64,000 nt of DNA from an uncultured Hyphomicrobiales bacterium (GCA_903902915.1 CAIUWR010000078.1:1-64000), one strand, 5' to 3'; shown: positions 25,236 to 33,997, counted from the stretch's first letter. Notes: generated from the sequence alone by a model not told the origin. A program made the numbers and translations.

Positions 25236-26357
25236 ATGTCCGCTCGCACAACGCCGCCGTTCCGCGCCGATCAAGTTGGCAGTCTCATTCGTCCCCAGGC
25301 GCTCATCGACGCGCGCGAGGCCGCCCAGCAAGGCCGGATGGCGCCCGAGCAACTGCTCGACATCCAGCATGAGGCCATCCGCGACGTCGTGCGCATGCAG
25401 GAAGAAGCGGGGCTGAAGGTCGTCACCGACGGCGAGTTCAACCGCTTCTCGTGGCAGCGCGACTTCCTGCTGAAGATCAAGAATGTAGCCCCTGCGGAGG
25501 CCAGGCTCAACGTGCGCTTTCATTCCAAGGCGGGCGCGCGCGACCACAAGCCGCCGACCCTCGAAGTGCGCGGCAAGATTTCCCGTCCCGGCCCGATGTT
25601 CGTGGGCGATTTCGAATATCTCGCCTCCGTCGCCAAAGCGACGCCCAAGGTCACGATGCCCTCGCCCACGATCCTGCATTTTCGAGGCGGCCGCAGTTCG
25701 GTCGATCAGACCGCCTATCCCGACATGGCCGACTTCTTCGCGGATCTGGCGCAGGTCTATCGCGAAGAACTCACCGACCTCTACGCCAAGGGCTGCCGCT
25801 ATGCGCAGATCGACGAGGTGAACCTCGCCTACCTCTGCGATCCCGTGCTGCGCGCGCAGGCGACGGGCTTTGGCGAAGATCCTGATCAGTTGCCCAAGAC
25901 CTACGCCAAGCTGATCAACGATTCGATTGCTGGCCTGCCCGCCGACATGACCATGTGCATGCATCTGTGCCGCGGCAATTTCGCAGGCGCCTGGATCGCT
26001 GAAGGCGGCTATGAGCCCGTCGCCGAGCTGCTCTTCAACGAGGTGAACGTCACCGGCTATTTCCTCGAATTCGACAGCGAGCGGGCTGGCGGCTTCGAAC
26101 CCCTGCGTTTCCTGCCCAAGGGCAAGGTGGCGGTGCTGGGTCTCGTGACGACGAAAAGCTCCGCCATGGAGACAAGGGACGATCTGATGCGCCGCATCGA
26201 GGAGGCCGCGAAATTTGCGCCGCTCGATCAATTGGCGCTCAGCGCCCAATGCGGCTTTTCCAGCGGCATCGGCGGCGAGACCATGACGGTGGAGCGCGAG
26301 TTCGAAAAACTGCGCCTCATCGTGGAGACCGCGCGCGAGGTTTGGGGCGGCGCATGA
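25236..26357 (+). CDS. Short MetE-like (core cobalamin-independent methionine synthase-like) methyltransferase
   Basis: A 373-residue protein equal to only the catalytic C-terminal half of MetE. The ATG at 25236 follows AGGGAG and starts the conserved PPFRADQVGSLIRPQALI. Likely zinc ligands are the His and Cys of MHLCRGNF and the Cys of SAQCGFSSG, matching the H-x-C and C of MetE. It lacks the MetE N-terminal barrel, so polyglutamyl-folate use is doubtful; core proteins of this kind may use other methyl donors or act on thiols such as CoM-type substrates. Its stop overlaps the UbiD-family start (ATGA), tying it to aromatic acid decarboxylation. The commonly used methionine synthase name should be treated with caution. 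Confidence 0.75.
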   Translation: MSARTTPPFRADQVGSLIRPQALIDAREAAQQGRMAPEQLLDIQHEAIRDVVRMQEEAGLKVVTDGEFNRFSWQRDFLLKIKNVAPAEARLNVRFHSKAGARDHKPPTLEVRGKISRPGPMFVGDFEYLASVAKATPKVTMPSPTILHFRGGRSSVDQTAYPDMADFFADLAQVYREELTDLYAKGCRYAQIDEVNLAYLCDPVLRAQATGFGEDPDQLPKTYAKLINDSIAGLPADMTMCMHLCRGNFAGAWIAEGGYEPVAELLFNEVNVTGYFLEFDSERAGGFEPLRFLPKGKVAVLGLVTTKSSAMETRDDLMRRIEEAAKFAPLDQLALSAQCGFSSGIGGETMTVEREFEKLRLIVETAREVWGGA

Positions 26358-27907
26358 CAGGAGCAGCGAACGTGCCGGAACAGGATTCCATCTCGAACGA
26401 CGATCTTGAACGCTTCCGTCTGCGTCGCTTCGTCGAGGCCCTGTCCTCGGCGGACGAGCTGGTCACCCATGACGCGCCTTGCGATCTCGTCGATCTGCCG
26501 GAGCTGATCGACGGCGCCGCGAAGGCGGTGCTCGTGACCAGCGTTGGCGCGGAGGCGCAGGAGGTTGTCGCCAATGTCTGCGGCAGCCGCTCACGCCTCG
26601 CCCTGGCCTTTGGCGTGGCGCCCGACAAGGTGCGCGAGGAGGTGCAAAAGCGCCTGCGCCTCGCGCCCGAGATCGTGGAGATGGACCGCGCCCGCGCGCC
26701 CGTGCAGCAGGTGGTGCTGACGGGCGAGGACGCCGATCTGACGCGCCTGCCCGTGCATCTGCAACATGGCGCCGATGGCGCGCCCTATATTTCCGCAGGC
26801 ATCGATTTCGTCGTGGATCCGCGCACCGGCATGACCAATTCAGGCATTCGCCGCCTGATGCTGCGCGGCCCGCGCGAGGCGGGAATCGATCTCGTCTCGC
26901 CCAGCGATTTCCGCGCGATCTATGAAGCCAATGTGAAGGACGGCCCCTTCCCCGTGGCCTTCGTCGTGGGCGCGCACCCGATCGACTACATGGCCGCGAT
27001 GATGCGCGTTCCGGTGGATGAACTTGGCCTCATATCGTCGCTTCGCGCCGCGCCGCTCCCCGTGGTCAAATGCGTGACCAACGACATTCGCGTGCCCGCC
27101 GACGCCGAATATGTGATCGAAGGCTATCTCGACGAGCGCGGCCATGTGGAGCCCGAAGGCCCCTTTGGCGAATTCCTTGGATATTATGGCGCCCTCAAGC
27201 GCAACCCCGTCTTCCATGTGACCGCGATCACCCATCGCAAGGACGCGCTGTTCCAGAGCATGAGCATCGGCGGGCGGGCCATGAGCCGCACGGACACGGC
27301 GCAGCTCAACGCCATCCGCACCGAGGTCATGGTGTGGCGCGCGCTGGAGACGGCTGTGCGCGAGCCGCTTGGCGTCTACGCCACCGGCTCGAGCGGCGGC
27401 ATGTTCAATGTGCGGATATCGCTGCGCCAGCGCGTGCCCGGCGAAGCGCGCAACGCCATTGCGGCGGCGCTTGGGTGCCTGGGCAATATCAAGAATGTCT
27501 TCGTGGTCGATCCCGACATCGACATCTATTCCGACGAGCAGATCGACTGGGCCTTGGCGACCCGCTTTCAGCCCGACCGCGATCTGGTGGTGCTCTCGGG
27601 CATGCGCACGCTGCCGCTCGATCCGTCGCTTGCGGAGGCGCGGGTGGGCGGCAAGGCGGGCTATGACCTCACCTGGCCCTTCGGCTCGGGCGGACGCCTC
27701 GACATGTCCGTGCCCGAGGCCCCCCGCTTCGAGGGCGCGCGCTTCCCCAGCGTCGAGGCGGCGCTGGACCATGGGGCGAAGAGCTTCGAGGAGCTGATGG
27801 CCGCCGTCGGCAGCCGCGACGGCCGCGAGATCGTGCGCGTTCTGGACCAGCTGCGCCAGAGCCGCGGGCTGAAGCGCGACGAGCGCGGGCATTATCTGCT
27901 GCCGTAG
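26354..27907 (+). CDS. UbiD family prenyl-FMN-dependent decarboxylase
   Basis: Reversible decarboxylation of an aromatic or alpha,beta-unsaturated acid using prenylated FMN. 517 residues from the ATG at 26354, which overlaps the stop of the MetE-like gene; the frame is open further upstream but unrelated to the family. Typical elements are NSGIRRLMLRGP, the EYVIEGYLDERGHVEPEGPFGEFLGYYG block holding the catalytic acids, and VFVVDPDIDIYSDEQIDWALATRFQPDRDLVVL. No ubiX prenyltransferase is in the window, so cofactor must come from elsewhere. Ubiquinone-type UbiD is less likely, given the context of ring-cleaving enzymes and the MetE-like partner. Confidence 0.86.
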   Translation: MTGAANVPEQDSISNDDLERFRLRRFVEALSSADELVTHDAPCDLVDLPELIDGAAKAVLVTSVGAEAQEVVANVCGSRSRLALAFGVAPDKVREEVQKRLRLAPEIVEMDRARAPVQQVVLTGEDADLTRLPVHLQHGADGAPYISAGIDFVVDPRTGMTNSGIRRLMLRGPREAGIDLVSPSDFRAIYEANVKDGPFPVAFVVGAHPIDYMAAMMRVPVDELGLISSLRAAPLPVVKCVTNDIRVPADAEYVIEGYLDERGHVEPEGPFGEFLGYYGALKRNPVFHVTAITHRKDALFQSMSIGGRAMSRTDTAQLNAIRTEVMVWRALETAVREPLGVYATGSSGGMFNVRISLRQRVPGEARNAIAAALGCLGNIKNVFVVDPDIDIYSDEQIDWALATRFQPDRDLVVLSGMRTLPLDPSLAEARVGGKAGYDLTWPFGSGGRLDMSVPEAPRFEGARFPSVEAALDHGAKSFEELMAAVGSRDGREIVRVLDQLRQSRGLKRDERGHYLLP

Positions 27908-27924
27908 GGGGCTTTACTTGCCGC

Positions 27925-27960
27925 CTCCATGATATACATTTTGTTCTGTATATCATGGAG
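27925..27960. promoter_or_regulatory. Perfect 14-bp operator palindrome of the vapBC operon
   Basis: CTCCATGATATACA (27925-27938) and its exact complement (27947-27960) flank an eight-base AT-rich spacer. The right arm contains GGAG of the antitoxin ribosome-binding site, six bases from the ATG. This is the expected position for autorepression by the AbrB-type antitoxin; a transcript starting upstream would fold the site and hide the ribosome-binding sequence. Confidence 0.8.
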
Positions 27961-27966
27961 GTCGTC

Positions 27967-28197
27967 ATGCAGGTTTCCAGATGGGGCAATAGCTTGGCCG
28001 TGCGGCTGCCCAAGAAGCTCGTGGACGAGATGAGCCTCGTCGAGGGCGACGAGATCGACGTCGTCGAGGTGATCAACCGGACGCTCATGGTCGAGAAGGA
28101 CCAGCGCCGCAAACGGGCCTTGGAAAACATGCGACTGCGCGGGTGGACTGCGCCCGCCGATTATAAATTTGATCGCGACGAGGCCAATGAGCGGTGA
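27967..28197 (+). CDS. vapB: AbrB/MazE-type antitoxin (VapB)
   Basis: A 76-residue swapped-hairpin DNA-binding antitoxin. MQVSRWGNSLAVRLPKKLVDEMSLVEGDEIDVV at residues 1-33 is the SpoVT/AbrB fold signature; the C-terminal tail (MRLRGWTAPADYKFDRDEANER) would wrap the toxin. The ATG at 27967 has GGAGG five bases upstream; one codon earlier in-frame starts are less likely. Its stop overlaps the toxin GTG (GTGA). Expected role: neutralise VapC and repress the operon through the palindrome at 27925-27960. Confidence 0.9.
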   Translation: MQVSRWGNSLAVRLPKKLVDEMSLVEGDEIDVVEVINRTLMVEKDQRRKRALENMRLRGWTAPADYKFDRDEANER

Positions 28198-28598
28198 GGG
28201 CCTTTTTCGACACCAACATCCTCATCTATGCGCAGGAAGCTGGCCCGAAAGGGGAAACGGCGCGGGCGCTGATGACTGAAGGAGGGATCGTCAGCGTGCA
28301 GGTGCTGAACGAATTCGTCAACGTCCTGCGCAAAAAGCATCGGCGCAGTTGGGCGCAGATTGAACAGGCGCTGGGCGATGTGGATGATGCGCTTGACGAA
28401 GCTGTCCCGCTCACCTTCGAAATCCACGCTGTTGGCGTCGCCCTCGCCCGCGACCATGGACTGAGCATTTATGACGCGATGATCGTCGCGGCTGCCCTGG
28501 AGGCGGGTTGCGATACGTTGTTCAGCGAGGACATGCAGCATCAGCGGACCTTCGGGGACATGCGGATCGTCAACCCGTTTCTTGAACGCGCTGGCTGA
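28194..28598 (+). CDS. vapC: PIN-domain ribonuclease toxin (VapC)
   Basis: VapC toxins cut tRNA or rRNA with a Mg-dependent PIN active site. 134 residues from a GTG at 28194 that overlaps the vapB stop, ensuring lower translation than the antitoxin. The acidic residues are in place: Asp6 (FFDTNILIY), Glu40 (VLNEFVNV), Asp94 (SIYDAMIVAAA) and Asp113 (FSEDMQ). Nothing is truncated, so the toxin is probably active. The pair is the second toxin-antitoxin locus in the window and lies right after the UbiD gene. Confidence 0.92.
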   Translation: MRAFFDTNILIYAQEAGPKGETARALMTEGGIVSVQVLNEFVNVLRKKHRRSWAQIEQALGDVDDALDEAVPLTFEIHAVGVALARDHGLSIYDAMIVAAALEAGCDTLFSEDMQHQRTFGDMRIVNPFLERAG

Positions 28599-28664
28599 CC
28601 GCCCGCCCACCCGGGAACAATCGCCTCCCGCGCGTGTTGCACCGCTGTTGAAGCGGAGGTCGAC

Positions 28665-28955
28665 ATGGCGGCAAGCGATAGCGGTACGGCGAAACCCGCC
28701 CCCAAGGCGGGCGGCGGCGCTTTCATGAAACCACTCCATCCGTCCAGGGAGCTGGCGGCGGTCGTGGGCGCGGAGCCGCTGCCCCGCTCCGAGGCGGTGA
28801 GCCGGATGTGGGCCTATATCAAGGAGCACAAGCTCCAGAACGAGCAGAACAAGCGCGAGATCATCGCGGACGCCAAGCTGCTCGCCATCTTCGACAACAA
28901 GGACAAGGTGAGCATGTTCGAGATGAACAAACACCTCGCCAGACATCTGAAGTGA
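28665..28955 (+). CDS. SWIB/MDM2-domain protein
   Basis: A 96-residue protein with a charged, alanine/proline-rich tail at residues 1-20 and one SWIB domain (FMKPLHPSRELAAVVGAEPLPRSEAVSRMWAYIKEHKLQ and NKREIIADAKLLAIF to the end, in pieces). SWIB is best known from eukaryotic SWI/SNF chromatin complexes and chlamydial topoisomerase; stand-alone bacterial copies occur in Hyphomicrobiales but their role is undescribed. GGAGG lies five bases upstream of the ATG. A lysine-rich composition might allow DNA or protein binding. It sits alone between vapC and a convergent oxidoreductase. Confidence 0.88.
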   Translation: MAASDSGTAKPAPKAGGGAFMKPLHPSRELAAVVGAEPLPRSEAVSRMWAYIKEHKLQNEQNKREIIADAKLLAIFDNKDKVSMFEMNKHLARHLK

Positions 28956-28973
28956 CGCGCGGGCGCCGCACCC

Positions 28974-30146
28974 TCACTCGGCGGCGGCCATGATCTGGCG
29001 CGTGCCCGGCAGGTCGCGGATCTGCGGATAGACCTCTTTGGCGAAGAGGGTCATGTTGCGCACCGTGCTCTTGTGGTCGAGGAACCCCGCCTGCATCATC
29101 ATGAGCAGATGATCGAAGCCGCCGACGCGCTCATATTCCAGCCAGATCTGCGCCGCCACCTGATCGGGCGTGCCGTAGATCACCACGCCCAGCTCCCGCT
29201 GCTGCTCCATGGTCACCTGCCGCAATCCATCGTTGCTGCGCGCGCGCGCGTCCCCATCGCCCTTGAGCGCTGCGGCGGTGGCGGCCACCGGCACATAGCC
29301 GGGCGGATTGCGGAACTGCGGCTCCACCTTGGCCTTCAAATACCAGGTCAGCTCGCGCGCGCCCCGCTCCGCCTCCGCCTCGGTGTCCCCCACATAGAGC
29401 AGCGGCATGAAGGCGAGGCCGCCGCCGCCGGGCTGGCCATTGTCCGCATAGGCGCCGCGATAGGCGTCGAACAGCTCGCGCACCTTTCGCCACGGTTGCA
29501 GGAAGGTGGCGAAGACATAGCCTTGAGAGGCGGCGCGGCGCACGGATTCCACATCGCTGGAGCCCGTCACCCAGACGGGCGGATGGGGGGCCTGATAGGG
29601 GCGCGGCCAGATGTTGACCGCGCGGCGGTTGGTGAAGCGCGTCTCCACGTTGAATGGTTCGTCGTGGGAGGTCCAGGCCTTCACGCATAGCTCGATCCCC
29701 TCCCAAAGGCGCTCGGCCGTATGGGTGGGATTGGTGTTGGCCGCGAAGATCTCATAAGGCACGCCGCGCACGAAACCCGCCTCGAGGCGCCCGCGCGAAA
29801 TGCAGTCGATCATCGCCATCTCCTCGGCGATACGGATCGGATCGCCCCGATTGGCGATGGGATTGCCCAGAATGCAGATGCGCCCCTTCGAGGTCTGTCG
29901 CGCCAGAATGGCCAGCGACAGAGGCGCGGCGACGTCAAGGCAAGTGGCGGTCTGATGATGCTCGTTGACCATCATGTTGAGGCCGAGATCGTCGGCGATC
30001 ATGTGCTCGTCAAGATAGCGATTGTAGAGATCGGCGCCGATCTTCGGATCGAAATGCCGATTGGGCAGGGTGACGCGAATCGTCGAGAGGCTGTCCATGG
30101 GGGGCAGATGGGGATAGGGCATCTCGGTGAAGTGCCAGGCCTGCAT
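28974..30146 (-). CDS. LLM class flavin-dependent oxidoreductase (bacterial luciferase-like monooxygenase)
   Basis: A 390-residue TIM-barrel flavin monooxygenase using reduced FMN or F420. Typical elements are NMMVNEHHQTATCLDVAAPLSLAILARQTSKGRICILGNPI near residue 55-95 (in pieces), RIAEEMAMIDCISRGRLEAGFVRG and PPVWVTGSSDVESVRRAASQGYVFATF. The substrate is unknown; the group contains nitrilotriacetate, alkanesulfonate and long-chain alkane monooxygenases. An 18-base gap separates it from the SWIB gene on the opposite strand. No reductase partner is adjacent, so reduced flavin would be supplied from elsewhere. Confidence 0.85.
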   Translation of the reverse strand: MQAWHFTEMPYPHLPPMDSLSTIRVTLPNRHFDPKIGADLYNRYLDEHMIADDLGLNMMVNEHHQTATCLDVAAPLSLAILARQTSKGRICILGNPIANRGDPIRIAEEMAMIDCISRGRLEAGFVRGVPYEIFAANTNPTHTAERLWEGIELCVKAWTSHDEPFNVETRFTNRRAVNIWPRPYQAPHPPVWVTGSSDVESVRRAASQGYVFATFLQPWRKVRELFDAYRGAYADNGQPGGGGLAFMPLLYVGDTEAEAERGARELTWYLKAKVEPQFRNPPGYVPVAATAAALKGDGDARARSNDGLRQVTMEQQRELGVVIYGTPDQVAAQIWLEYERVGGFDHLLMMMQAGFLDHKSTVRNMTLFAKEVYPQIRDLPGTRQIMAAAE

Positions 30147-30352
30147 GGTGCGTCCTCCTCTCCCGCTGTTGGCGCGGTTTGTGGAGAGAGTGTGCTACGG
30201 GTTGGGGCGGTTGGCAATCGGGGGCATTTGGCTTTCGCCATTTTTCGCCAGCTGAATGAACTCGCCATGCCCCTCATCACCATATCATCCATCCGCGCAG
30301 TCCCATGCGAGCGTGGAAAGCCTAGGCGTTGCGTCCCCAAGTGAGGACTGTT

Positions 30353-32383
30353 TCAATCCGTCGCATGAAGCTCGTCGCGAAGGGCCGATCTTATCTTTGA
30401 GAAGACCGCGCTCCAATCGCCCGGCCGGTCTTGCCTGAACAGGCGCGTCGATGGATACCAGGGACTGTCTTCGCGATCCAGCATCCAGCGCCAGTCGGGC
30501 ACGTAAGGCAACATGACGCATGTTTTTTTGTTCAGCGCCCCGGCCAGATGAACAGTCGTGTTGTCGATGGATATGACGATGTCGCACGCTTCCACCAGAG
30601 CCGCGAACCCGTCCATATCATCATGGATGTCGATCTCCGGCATTGATTTTATATCCACGTCATTGTGGGCTTTGAGAGCGGCGAGCTCGTCGCCCACGTC
30701 TCCATATTGCAAGTTCACAAAAACATATCCAGCAGGATCAATGGCGTTGAACAGGTCGGTCAATGCGAGGCTTCGCGTCGCTCCGGTTTTTTCTGCATTG
30801 CTTCGCCAACTCAGGCCGCAAATTTTTGCGGCGCCATCACGGGATAACATGCGGCGAAACGCATCCGCACGTTTTTGATCCGCAAACAGATAGGGCGTTT
30901 CCGCTGGAATGGTCGCCAGATTTGTCTTGAACGCAAGCGGCAGGCTCATCAGGGGGCAATGGACGTCAAAATCGGATGGAATGTTCCTGATCGAACAAAC
31001 CTTGATCGCTCCACCCAGACTTCCCACCAACGACATCAGCTTATCCGTGACGGCGACCGTCACCGCCGCGCCTTTTTCCTCCAGACGTTTTAAATATCGG
31101 CAAAACTGAATGACGTCGCCGACGCCCTGCTCTTCATGGATCAGTATTTTCTTACCCTTGAGGCTTTCCTCTCCAAGCCAGAGTGGCTGTTGAAAACACC
31201 TGCTCCCATTGGCCTCCTTGGTCTTTTTCCGCCATTCATAAAAAGTCAGGCCATCCTCGAAATGGCCCATCAACAAAAGCAATTGACCCATGTTGAGCAA
31301 CAGCTCCGGTGAATTTTCGCGCAGGGATGCGGCGCGACGATAGCTTTCCAGAGCGTCGTCAAACCGCTTCAGTTCCTTGAGAGCGTTTCCCCGATTTGCA
31401 TGCGCGTCAAAATGATCAGGTCGTATCTTGATCGCCCTGTCGTAATCCAGAAGCCCTTCGTCAAAACGGTTCAGGTCATAGAGGAGATTGCCTCTATTGT
31501 AGAAGGCGTTCGCATAATAAGGATCGATCGCGGCAGCTCTGTCATAACTGATCAGCGCCTCTTCCCAGCGCCCCATTTGCTGAAGCAAGCCGCCACGGTT
31601 TGAGTGGTCCTCCGCGCAATGCGGGTTGATTTCAATCGATCTGTCGTAATTCCAAAGCGCCTCGTCAAACCGCTTCAAATCTTTCAGCGCATTCCCTCGG
31701 CTCGAAAAAGCGTCCCTGTAATCGGGTTTGGCGGCGACCGCTTTGTCATAACTCATGACCGCTTCTTCAAGCCGATTTAACTCCTGAAGGCAGCCCCCAC
31801 GGTTATAATAGGCGTCAAAATGACGGGGATTCAAATTCACCACCTCGTCATAGCATTCAAGCGCGGCATCGAATCGCAACAATTTCTGGAGCAATACGCC
31901 GCGATTATAATAAGCCTCCGCATAGTCGCGCCTGACGGAAATCGCCATGTCGTATTTGGCGAGCGCTTCTTCATATCGAAACAGTTCCTGAAGCGTGTTC
32001 CCCGCGTTGGAGTAGGCTTCGGCGTGATCAGGCTTCAAGGCGGTCGCTGTTTCATAATTCACCAGCGCTTCTTCAAATAGGCCCAGGCTGTGGAGGACGA
32101 GGCCATAATTGGAATATAGCGGCGCAAAGTCGGACTTTATTCGTAATGCTTTTTCGAAAAAGTGGCGAGCTTGTGCGAAATGTCCGGTCTGCTGCTCAAT
32201 GAGCCCGGACAGATGGAGCGCATCAAAATGTTTCGAGCTGGCTTTCAATATCTCGCCATATAAACGCTTGGCCTCCACCAGATGGCCCAACTGGTGAAGA
32301 CTGATCGCCTCATGAAGTTTTTTTTGGTGCACGTCTATGGTCGGCAGTTCGGATTGTGGGCGAAATTTCTTTTTATTCGACAT
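30353..32383 (-). CDS. TPR-repeat protein with a C-terminal glycosyltransferase-like domain
   Basis: 676 residues from the ATG at 32383 (a GTG at 32404 is possible). About residues 20-370 are at least nine consecutive 34-residue TPR units of the AxYNRGxxLxxLxRFDEALxxYDRAI type. The C-terminal part (about 400-676) resembles GT9/GT41-like domains: ILIHEEQGVGDVIQFCRYLKRL, CGLSWRSNAEKTGATRSLALTDL and ACDIVISIDNTTVHLAGALNKKTCVMLP. It may modify a protein or polysaccharide; no signal peptide. Its codon choice includes many A/T third positions (ttt, aaa, aat), unlike the neighbours, which suggests transfer. No flagellin or polysaccharide cluster is adjacent. Confidence 0.85.
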   Translation of the reverse strand: MSNKKKFRPQSELPTIDVHQKKLHEAISLHQLGHLVEAKRLYGEILKASSKHFDALHLSGLIEQQTGHFAQARHFFEKALRIKSDFAPLYSNYGLVLHSLGLFEEALVNYETATALKPDHAEAYSNAGNTLQELFRYEEALAKYDMAISVRRDYAEAYYNRGVLLQKLLRFDAALECYDEVVNLNPRHFDAYYNRGGCLQELNRLEEAVMSYDKAVAAKPDYRDAFSSRGNALKDLKRFDEALWNYDRSIEINPHCAEDHSNRGGLLQQMGRWEEALISYDRAAAIDPYYANAFYNRGNLLYDLNRFDEGLLDYDRAIKIRPDHFDAHANRGNALKELKRFDDALESYRRAASLRENSPELLLNMGQLLLLMGHFEDGLTFYEWRKKTKEANGSRCFQQPLWLGEESLKGKKILIHEEQGVGDVIQFCRYLKRLEEKGAAVTVAVTDKLMSLVGSLGGAIKVCSIRNIPSDFDVHCPLMSLPLAFKTNLATIPAETPYLFADQKRADAFRRMLSRDGAAKICGLSWRSNAEKTGATRSLALTDLFNAIDPAGYVFVNLQYGDVGDELAALKAHNDVDIKSMPEIDIHDDMDGFAALVEACDIVISIDNTTVHLAGALNKKTCVMLPYVPDWRWMLDREDSPWYPSTRLFRQDRPGDWSAVFSKIRSALRDELHATD

Positions 32384-32917
32384 GGGGCCCCACGTAACTT
32401 TCACGAACCGACTCGCAACCAGAAACGCCTGCTTATCAAGGGACGCTGCGAACCATCGCTTTCAACACAGCGATGATCGGGGACTGATCGGCGTCAAATC
32501 GTCACCCGCATTGAGTGGAAACGATACATTGAATGCGCGTTCAAGCCAATCGCCCTGCCCTGAGCCGGGCGCATAAGTCCTGGATGGCGGGCTTTTCGGC
32601 TTCGGGAGTCGCCGATCAGCAAATCGGCGCCGCATGAAGGACGCCCGTTTTCAGCGACTTGTGATTCGATGCTGGGCCCATCGAGATGAACCCAACGGGT
32701 AAAGTCCGCGGCGCCACCTGCCAAGATCAAGCTTGGGCGCGCATTTACGTGCGCTTGATCCGTCACAGCGGCCGCAATTCATGTGGGAATTATGACACAT
32801 CCTTTCCGCAAAGAGTAAGGTGCTTATTTTATGGGCAAAATGCCTAGGCCTTAACGTTGAGGTCGCGGCGGAAATTTGGCATCAAGGGGTCATAACGTCG
32901 TCCTAAAGGAGAATCTT
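32384..32917. other. 534-base intergenic region with no recognised gene
   Basis: Lies between two divergent genes. A 90-codon open frame on the minus strand at 32494-32766 shows no family resemblance and no ribosome-binding site. The right end, from about 32800, becomes AT-rich (ttattttatgggc) and likely holds the porin promoter, with AAAGGAG at 32906-32912. No tRNA or structured RNA was recognised. Confidence 0.45.
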
Positions 32918-33781
32918 ATGTCCATCATGCGTTTATCAGCGGCGGCGTCCGTCCTGTTCGCGGCAATGCCTGCTTTCGCGGCCGATCTCCCCAGCAAGAA
33001 GGCTCCCGCGCCCGCAGTGGTCGCCGTGTCTCCCTGGGAATTCACCGTCGGTGGCGGCGTGACCTCCAACTACGAATTTCGTGGCATCAGCCAGTCCTCG
33101 AATGGTGCGGGCGTAACCGCGCTCGCCGAGGGTCGCTATAACTTCTCCGACACATGGCAGGGCTACGCTGGCGTGTCCGGCGAGAGCATCAAGCTGAACC
33201 CCTATTTTCCGAACCCGACCATGGAGCTGGACGTCGATGGCGGCGTGCGCGGCACCTTTGGCGGCCTGACGACCGATGTCGGCGTCTGGTACTATGGCTA
33301 TCCCGGCGCGCAGAACAGCGCGCTCTTCCCGACCAATCCCGGCTGGTATGAGGGCTACGCGAAGGCCGCCTACAACGTCACGGACTGGCTGAATATCGGC
33401 GGCAACGCCTATTTCACGCCTAGCTACGTCGACACCGGCGCCTCGGGCACCTATGTCTCCGGCACCTTCAAGGCCACCTTGCCCGCCAACTTCTCGATCT
33501 CCGGCGAGCTCGGCCGTCAGATCCTGGGCACCGAGGATCTGGTTCACAGCGGTGGCTTGCCGCTCGTGAAGCTCCCCTCCTACAACACGTGGAACGCGGG
33601 CGTTTCCTACGCCTACAACTTCGCGACTCTCGACCTTCGTTACTGGGGCACCGATCTGAGCAAGTCCGCTTGCTCCACGATCACCGGCCCGAGCTCGAAT
33701 GGCGGCACGACTTCGAAGTACTGCGGTTCGGCTTTCGTAGCCTCGCTGAACTTCGCTCTGACCAACAAAGACCTGAAGTAA
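32918..33781 (+). CDS. TorF-family putative outer-membrane porin
   Basis: A 287-residue secreted beta-barrel protein. Signal peptide MSIMRLSAAASVLFAAMPAFA, then ADLPSKKAPAP, the typical start of alphaproteobacterial outer-membrane proteins. WEFTVGGGVTSNYEFRGISQSSNGAGVTALAEGRY matches the TorF (TIGR02001) family, and alternating hydrophobic/aromatic strands follow to the terminal FVASLNFALTNKDLK. Function in the family is unproven; diffusion of small solutes is assumed. Start at ATG 32918 has AAAGGAG upstream. A strong terminator follows, so it is monocistronic and probably well expressed. Confidence 0.87.
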   Translation: MSIMRLSAAASVLFAAMPAFAADLPSKKAPAPAVVAVSPWEFTVGGGVTSNYEFRGISQSSNGAGVTALAEGRYNFSDTWQGYAGVSGESIKLNPYFPNPTMELDVDGGVRGTFGGLTTDVGVWYYGYPGAQNSALFPTNPGWYEGYAKAAYNVTDWLNIGGNAYFTPSYVDTGASGTYVSGTFKATLPANFSISGELGRQILGTEDLVHSGGLPLVKLPSYNTWNAGVSYAYNFATLDLRYWGTDLSKSACSTITGPSSNGGTTSKYCGSAFVASLNFALTNKDLK

Positions 33782-33802
33782 CAGCTTCTCCAGTCTGAAT
33801 AG

Positions 33803-33832
33803 AAAGCGCGCCTCAAAAGGGCGCGCTTTTTT
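33803..33832 (+). terminator. rho-independent terminator of the porin gene
   Basis: AAAGCGCGCC (33803-33812) pairs with GGCGCGCTTT (33820-33829) around a seven-base loop, running into a six-base T tract. It lies 22 bases after the porin stop codon. Confidence 0.92.
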
Positions 33833-33997
33833 GCGCCCTATCGCGCCTTGCGCAAGACAGCTCCCCGCAACGGAGGTCAGACATCCGCCACAGCACGGCT
33901 TGACCGCGCGTGGAACGCGTGATCGACTCGCGGCCCAAACATGCTTCTGAACAAACAGGAGCGGGCGGGAGCGGGCGTCTGGCATGAGCATACGAGC

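Noticed and set aside
32494-32766. 90-codon minus-strand ORF in the 534-base gap
   Set aside because: No ribosome-binding site and no recognisable domain; left as part of the intergenic region.
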